10,000 nucleotides of DNA, taken from NCBI GenBank assembly GCA_020217115.1, contig JAIWOA010000015.1, forward strand, positions 1 through 10,000, in the 5' to 3' direction. Of this stretch, positions 6,066 through 10,000 are shown piece by piece. The notes beneath the pieces are model-generated. The model did not search any database, was not told where the DNA came from, and saw only the letters and a list, made by a program, of their open reading frames with translations. Source of the DNA: Calditerrivibrio sp. Its GTDB lineage: Bacteria > Chrysiogenota > Deferribacteres > Deferribacterales > Calditerrivibrionaceae. The first letter of the stretch is position 1, and every line of letters begins with the position of its first letter. Position numbers and translations under genes: made by a program.

Positions 6066-7039
6066 TGTTTAATTTTACCAAAGATGATTCTTCCAGAATC
6101 GCTTTGCAAAATAGAGGTAACAACAATATCCTGGTTTTTACCTATTAGACTTCTACCATTTTCGATAACTACAAGGGTTCCATCATCGAGATAACCAACC
6201 CCTTGACTCGGCTCCTTCCCCTCTTTCTGGATAAAGATATTAATCTCATCCTGAGGGAATATGGTCTGCCTCAGAGCTAAAGCAAGCTGATTTATATTCA
6301 TACATTTAATACTCTTTATCTCAGCAACCTTGATGAGATTGTAATCTGTGGTAACCAATTTACCTCCAACCTGTTTGGTAAATTCAACCAATTTATCATC
6401 TACATTATTTAGTGTTGGAAAATCGATATCCACCACCTCAACTTCATTATTCTTTTGCTCCTGTATCTTCTTTAAAATATCAAGTCCCCTTTTACCCTTC
6501 TGCCTTCTAAAGTGGTCGTGGGAATCTGCAATATTTTGAAGTTCCTTTAAAACAAACGATGGGATAAGAATTTTTGATTCAATAAAATTTGATGCTATTA
6601 TATCATATATTCTACCATCAATAAGGGAAGAGGTGTCTAATATCTTTGGTATTTCTGTTATCTTTGTTTTATAGTTTTTATCTTTTCTAATCAATTTTTG
6701 AAAAAGATAATCTATGAGGTAGTAATTTTTGTAACCGATAAAAATTCCAATATAACCAAATATGAAATTAAAACCAAGTTTAACAGCATCATTTAAAAAA
6801 AATGTTTCAAAGGTTTTTGTAAGAAAATAAGAGATCAAAAGAAAAATCAACCCCCCTATAAAACCGGAAAGAATTTTTGTGCTTCTCAAATCAGAAATAA
6901 AGATTTCAATAATATTGATTAGCAAAACTACACCAAGACCATAAACAATTGCATATGCAAGGTCTATACTAAGCTGTGTATGGAATAGCATAAAAGCAGC
7001 AATTATCAAACCTGAATAAATAAACCTAAATTTAGACAT
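6062..7039 (-). CDS. Membrane-anchored PIN-TRAM domain protein (YacL-like)
   Basis: The 325-residue protein has about four N-terminal membrane helices (roughly 6-20, 26-49, 56-73 and 88-105), then a PIN nuclease-like domain (about 130-260) and a C-terminal TRAM RNA-binding domain (about 262-325). PIN acidic residues are kept: D135 in ILDTSSLIDGR, D141, E166 in VLKEL, D214/D215 and D232 in VTTDYNL. This is the layout of Bacillus YacL, a family whose RNA substrate is not settled. GYLDDGTLVVIENG (282-295) is the typical TRAM stretch. AGAGGT lies just upstream of the ATG at 7039. The pairing with ispD is the same as in Bacillus. Function as an RNase is inferred from the domains. Confidence 0.9.
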   Translation of the reverse strand: MSKFRFIYSGLIIAAFMLFHTQLSIDLAYAIVYGLGVVLLINIIEIFISDLRSTKILSGFIGGLIFLLISYFLTKTFETFFLNDAVKLGFNFIFGYIGIFIGYKNYYLIDYLFQKLIRKDKNYKTKITEIPKILDTSSLIDGRIYDIIASNFIESKILIPSFVLKELQNIADSHDHFRRQKGKRGLDILKKIQEQKNNEVEVVDIDFPTLNNVDDKLVEFTKQVGGKLVTTDYNLIKVAEIKSIKCMNINQLALALRQTIFPQDEINIFIQKEGKEPSQGVGYLDDGTLVVIENGRSLIGKNQDIVVTSILQSDSGRIIFGKIKQ

Positions 7040-7120
7040 ATATACCTCTTAACTCTCAAATATGTTTTTAGTTACTTCTGAAACTAATTTTACAACAAAT
7101 TATAATTATTTTCTATAGCA

Positions 7121-7150
7121 GTTATACTCTGTAAATTTGCTAAAAAACAA
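7121..7150 (-). promoter_or_regulatory. Weak candidate promoter for the yacL-ispD-prohibitin genes
   Basis: In the 126-bp gap between yggT and the PIN-TRAM gene, TTGTTT (7150-7145) and TATAAC (7126-7121) lie 18 nt apart on the minus strand. The -35 is poor. The gap has no GC-rich hairpin that would stop transcription from yggT, so this could be an internal promoter or nothing. A palindromic AATTATAATT at 7098-7107 gives another -10-like string but no matching -35. Confidence 0.2.
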
Positions 7151-7165
7151 AAATTTATATTTATA

Positions 7166-7963
7166 TCATATCATTAATAACAAATTTCTCAATATCTGCA
7201 ACACAATTATTGCAACTATAGCCGACAAATCTATGAAACCCAATGGCGGAATAACCCTTCTGAAGGGCAAAAGAATAGGTTCAGTTATGGAAAATATTAT
7301 CTGAACAATTGGATTCCTCGGATCAGGAGTAACCCACGACATAAAAGCCCTAATTATAACAAGCCACATCAGATAAAAGAAAATATCTGATAACGAGTAT
7401 AAAGATATTTTAAAAACCTTTGTCATAATAAAGTAAAATGATATATTTTGTGACATCACAAAATCAAAAACCACATTATTTAAAACAGACAACAGCAAAT
7501 ATAAAAAATATACAAATATAATAGTAGGCAAGACTATCCTATTGTCAGGCAATTTTATAAATTTCCTTGTAAGTTTGACCCATGGTAGCCCTATTCTGTA
7601 AAAATATATTGAATAGAATGTTGCTATCCCCTTACCTCCACCAACTATTATTGAAAATATTAAAAATAAAGCGAGAAAATTTAAATTATCCTGAATAGTT
7701 GAAAAAAGCACCAGAGATTTAAAAGAATAAGAGCCAATATAATTAATGAAGAACTGCAGCAATACAATTAGTATCAAAAATAATGGAATAAATCTGTCAG
7801 TATAATTTTTGCTTTTCCTTTTAAACATATTTGCAAATATAGGTTCAGTCAAAGATGCCACTAATTTACCAAAGGGATTAAAGTAAAGTTCCTGAGAAGT
7901 AAATACCCCCCTAAATATCAAAGCTAACATATAAATCTTCAATAGAAATATCAGTATAAACAC
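7166..7963 (-). CDS. yggT: YggT-family membrane protein, enlarged
   Basis: This 265-residue integral membrane protein ends in a canonical YggT domain (about 196-262): R205, SWVTPDPRNP at 209-218, SITEPIL at 225-231, then RRVIPPLGFIDLS. The N-terminal part (1-75) is a degenerate copy, keeping a helix with R18, NPFGK at 29-33 and SLTEPIF at 37-43 but lacking the SW-PDP core. The middle (about 95-160) is hydrophobic and may hold a further decayed repeat. YggT proteins are of uncertain role; in Gram-positives and plastids relatives (YlmG) affect septum or nucleoid organisation. The start is GTG at 7963, chosen because AGGAGGT lies 7 nt upstream; an ATG twelve codons in has no such site. The gene begins 5 nt after the yggS stop. 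Confidence 0.85.
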   Translation of the reverse strand: MFILIFLLKIYMLALIFRGVFTSQELYFNPFGKLVASLTEPIFANMFKRKSKNYTDRFIPLFLILIVLLQFFINYIGSYSFKSLVLFSTIQDNLNFLALFLIFSIIVGGGKGIATFYSIYFYRIGLPWVKLTRKFIKLPDNRIVLPTIIFVYFLYLLLSVLNNVVFDFVMSQNISFYFIMTKVFKISLYSLSDIFFYLMWLVIIRAFMSWVTPDPRNPIVQIIFSITEPILLPFRRVIPPLGFIDLSAIVAIIVLQILRNLLLMI

Positions 7964-7968
7964 CTTAA

Positions 7969-8652
7969 CTACCTCCTGCCAAATATTGCTGTTCCAATTC
8001 TGACCATGTTTGAACCCTCTTCAATTGCAATTTCAAAATCATCACTCATACCCATTGATAAAATATTAAAATCTTTAAGAAACTTATGTTTTACTTTAAT
8101 ATTTTCAAATAACTTATTCATATTTCTGAAATTAATTCTATTCTTTTCAGGATCATCATAGAAAGGTGGTATAAACATAAGACCTCTGAGAATTATATTG
8201 TTTTTATCAATCAATGAGTTGATTAAACCATCGATTTCATTAACACTTACTCCATGTTTTTGAGGCTCATTAACAAGATTTACCTGTATTAAAATTTCTT
8301 GCACCTTTCCTATGCTCTCAAAATATCTATTCATTTTATCTGCAAGATAAATAGAATCAACAGAGTGGATGAGAGAAAAATTAGATCCCACAAGTTTCAA
8401 TTTATTGGTTTGAATATGACCTATCATATGAAACTTTATATCATTGAGATTGCTCAGAGTTTTTATTTTTTCGTTGGCTTCCTGCAACCTGCTCTCTCCA
8501 AATACCCTGAGTCCACATCTATATACCTCAAATATATCATCAGCTGAAAATGTTTTACTTACTGCTACGAGAGTTATGTCATTTCCGTCAATACCTCTTC
8601 TCGCAGCTGCATCAGAAATTCTATTTAATATCTCATCTATCCTTTTTTTCAT
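7969..8652 (-). CDS. yggS: YggS-family pyridoxal phosphate homeostasis protein (PLPBP)
   Basis: The 227-residue cytosolic protein is a single alanine-racemase-like TIM barrel that binds PLP and helps keep vitamin B6 and amino-acid pools balanced, with no known catalytic activity. The PLP lysine is K33 in LVAVSKTF (E. coli K36). Other family blocks are GESRLQEA (52-59, where GEN is more usual), HMIGHIQTNK, GLMFIPPF, and SMGMSDDFEIAIEEGSNMVR (199-218) followed by IGTAIFG, which forms the phosphate-binding end. The length is normal. The gene overlaps the end of pgeF by 20 bp, with GGTG 6 nt before the ATG, and is followed by yggT after 5 nt. The pgeF-yggS-yggT order matches the conserved ylmD-ylmE-ylmG neighbourhood. 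Confidence 0.95.
   Translation of the reverse strand: MKKRIDEILNRISDAAARRGIDGNDITLVAVSKTFSADDIFEVYRCGLRVFGESRLQEANEKIKTLSNLNDIKFHMIGHIQTNKLKLVGSNFSLIHSVDSIYLADKMNRYFESIGKVQEILIQVNLVNEPQKHGVSVNEIDGLINSLIDKNNIILRGLMFIPPFYDDPEKNRINFRNMNKLFENIKVKHKFLKDFNILSMGMSDDFEIAIEEGSNMVRIGTAIFGRR
7971..7977 (-). promoter_or_regulatory. Shine-Dalgarno that decides the GTG start of yggT
   Basis: AGGAGGT (minus strand 7977-7971) overlaps the yggS stop codon by one base and precedes the GTG at 7963 by 7 nt. This strong site supports the GTG over the in-frame ATG at codon 12. Confidence 0.75.
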
Positions 8653-9379
8653 CTTTTACACCAAGTATTGATAGCATTCTTCCAGTAGTACCTCCATCCC
8701 TTCTATAAGAGTATAAATAATATTTGCAAGAACTGCAATAAAATAAATCTTTATAGTTATATATTTTATTTTTCCCAAGTTTGAATTTTATGATATCCCT
8801 TAGAGATAAATAGTATTTCCCCTTTTCCATAGCATAAAAATTTGTATCAACTATTTTACTAAATTTTTCAATTAAATCTACTCCAACATCATAGCATTTT
8901 TCACAAATACCCGGTCCTATTATTACCTGCAATACCATGTCATTATTTTTGTAAAAAAGTTCTAATGCATTTTCTATTATACCTAAAAAAATACTTCTCC
9001 ACCCACAGTGAAGGTTTGAAACATACTCTCTACCAATAAGCTGAACATTAAAACAATCTGCTGTCTGTATCCCGGTAAAAAGATCTGGAATGTTTGTAAA
9101 AGTTCCATCCCCTTCCACTATTTCAGATTCTTTTTTTTCTGGTTTTATCACAATAGCTGAATGTATTTGCTTTAAAATATAAATATTATCAATATGTAAT
9201 CTATTTTTTAATAATTTATAATTTTCTAAACAATTTTCATCTTCTGTAAAATACCTCAAATTATTTGAGCTGTAGCAACCTCTACTAACTCCAGAAAATC
9301 TGGTAGTAGTTAAACTTAAAATGTCATCCCTTGAAACATCAGTTTTTATCTGGAGTAGTCCTTTAAAGCTTGTAAGCAT
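8633..9379 (-). CDS. pgeF: Purine nucleoside phosphorylase / peptidoglycan editing factor (YfiH/YlmD family)
   Basis: The 248-residue protein belongs to the former 'laccase-domain' or multicopper polyphenol oxidase family (YfiH, YlmD, human FAMIN), now linked to purine nucleoside phosphorolysis and to correction of peptidoglycan precursors. The zinc ligands are visible: H73 in QIHSA, C109 in QTADC, and H124 in NLHCGWRS, where most relatives have HAGWRG. Other family blocks are TTRFSGVSRG (25-34), GDGTFTN (90-96), GPGICEKCYDVG (155-166) and SYRRDGGTTGRM (224-235). The start at 9379 has GGAG 8 nt upstream and gives a normal N-terminus. It overlaps the upstream radical SAM gene by 34 bp and yggS by 20 bp, so it is in the middle of an operon. 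Confidence 0.93.
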   Translation of the reverse strand: MLTSFKGLLQIKTDVSRDDILSLTTTRFSGVSRGCYSSNNLRYFTEDENCLENYKLLKNRLHIDNIYILKQIHSAIVIKPEKKESEIVEGDGTFTNIPDLFTGIQTADCFNVQLIGREYVSNLHCGWRSIFLGIIENALELFYKNNDMVLQVIIGPGICEKCYDVGVDLIEKFSKIVDTNFYAMEKGKYYLSLRDIIKFKLGKNKIYNYKDLFYCSSCKYYLYSYRRDGGTTGRMLSILGVKDEKKDR

Positions 9380-10000
9380 CTTTTATACTCCATATTTATT
9401 ATATCTCTGGAAATATTAGGATAAATAATATTGTCCCATGGTAAAATATCATTATGTTCATAATTTTTATAAATATAGCCATTATCAAATAGTTTTAAAG
9501 CTTTTTTTTCGTTAAACTGATTATCTATATATAACCTATAAAAGTCTTTTATATTACTTTCAGCCTTTGCTATAGTTGTTTGTAGTACTGCTTGATTGTA
9601 TGGCATAATATCTACCTTAAGGTTTCCTACCTTTTTGAGGCTATATAATATTTTCAGTTTCTCTTCATATTCATCCTTAGTGATAAGTCCAAAAAATTGC
9701 ATTGGGGTAAATGGTTTGGGATTGAAAATATTTATAGATGCCTTAATCTTACCAAGCCTGTTGTAACCTTTTATCTGATTTTCTTTAAATATATGACAAA
9801 TCTCATCAATGCGATGGATAAGTTCCACCATATCATTTTCATCTTCACCATAAAAACCGATCATATAGTACAGTTTTAGGTTTTCTATCCCCAATGTAGC
9901 TATTTTCTCCACTGCGGAAAAAATACTTTCCTTTTTAATATTTTTCCCTATCATTTGTTTTAGTTTTTCAGATGCTGTTTCCTCAGCTATTGTAATAGTT
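9346..10000 (-). CDS. Radical SAM protein, C-terminal part (runs off the right edge)
   Basis: The last 217 codons are visible; the frame stays open to position 10000, so the ATG at 9954 is internal and not the start. The visible part begins with TITIAEETASEKLKQMIGKN, matching the T-x-A-x-E-x-x-S-x-x-L stretch found in the second half of radical SAM barrels of the B12-binding/TIGR03960-like and MiaB-like groups. It continues with IENLKLYYMIGFYGEDEND, the usual barrel strand, then SINIFNPKPFTPMQF, which resembles the NPFVPKPHTPFQW region of uncharacterised B12-binding radical SAM proteins, and ends with ILPWDNI near the C-terminus. The cysteine motif and any B12 domain would lie beyond the window. 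The reaction is unknown. It overlaps pgeF by 34 bp and is the first gene seen of the operon. Confidence 0.75.
   Translation of the reverse strand, partial: TITIAEETASEKLKQMIGKNIKKESIFSAVEKIATLGIENLKLYYMIGFYGEDENDMVELIHRIDEICHIFKENQIKGYNRLGKIKASINIFNPKPFTPMQFFGLITKDEYEEKLKILYSLKKVGNLKVDIMPYNQAVLQTTIAKAESNIKDFYRLYIDNQFNEKKALKLFDNGYIYKNYEHNDILPWDNIIYPNISRDIINMEYKRCLQALKDYSR

Noticed and set aside
7098..7107. AATTATAATT palindrome between yggT and the PIN-TRAM gene
   Set aside because: Such short A-T palindromes are expected by chance at this base composition, and no fitting -35 accompanies the embedded TATAAT.
9346..9954. A complete 202-residue gene starting at ATG 9954
   Set aside because: The frame stays open to the window edge and the upstream residues match the radical SAM barrel, so this ATG is internal to a longer gene.

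Overview
This is a 10 kb stretch of a low-GC bacterial chromosome, densely packed with housekeeping genes. I see no mobile element, CRISPR array, tRNA, rRNA or toxin/defence module. The MEP-pathway gene ispD, leuB, a YgiQ radical SAM protein and a YacL-type PIN-TRAM protein all mark it as bacterial. The AT-rich style and gene set would fit a Deferribacterota-like organism, but that is a low-confidence guess from general appearance and no marker here proves it.

Left part (1-2437): the first 56 bases hold the start of a minus-strand gene that looks like a DEAD-box RNA helicase, with its own promoter and ribosome binding site. Next comes pgsA (minus), divergent from a ygiQ-type radical SAM gene (plus). 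Only 22 bp separate the two start codons. Neither has a Shine-Dalgarno sequence, and promoter-like hexamers sit directly against both ATGs, which suggests leaderless mRNAs.

Middle (2438-4549): an EamA/DMT transporter (minus) whose stop codon abuts the ygiQ stop (TGA|TCA), then divergent leuB (plus), which has a good Shine-Dalgarno and a small inverted repeat over its putative -35. The transporter again lacks a Shine-Dalgarno and has a promoter-like pair against its ATG. A strong 11-bp hairpin lies between leuB and the convergent gene that follows.

Right part (4550-10000): seven minus-strand genes in tight order, read from the right: a radical SAM protein (cut by the window edge), pgeF, yggS, yggT, then after a 126-bp gap yacL-like PIN-TRAM, ispD and a prohibitin/SPFH gene. 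Neighbours overlap by 34, 20 and 4 bp or are separated by 1-5 bp, so there are one or two operons ending at the hairpin near 4530. pgeF-yggS-yggT corresponds to the ylmD-ylmE-ylmG part of the Bacillus ylm cluster without sepF. yacL-ispD is also a known pairing, but ispF, the usual next gene, is replaced by a prohibitin gene.

No clearly new system is visible. The points most worth checking are the run of putatively leaderless genes, the yacL-ispD-prohibitin operon, and an enlarged YggT protein with degenerate extra repeats.
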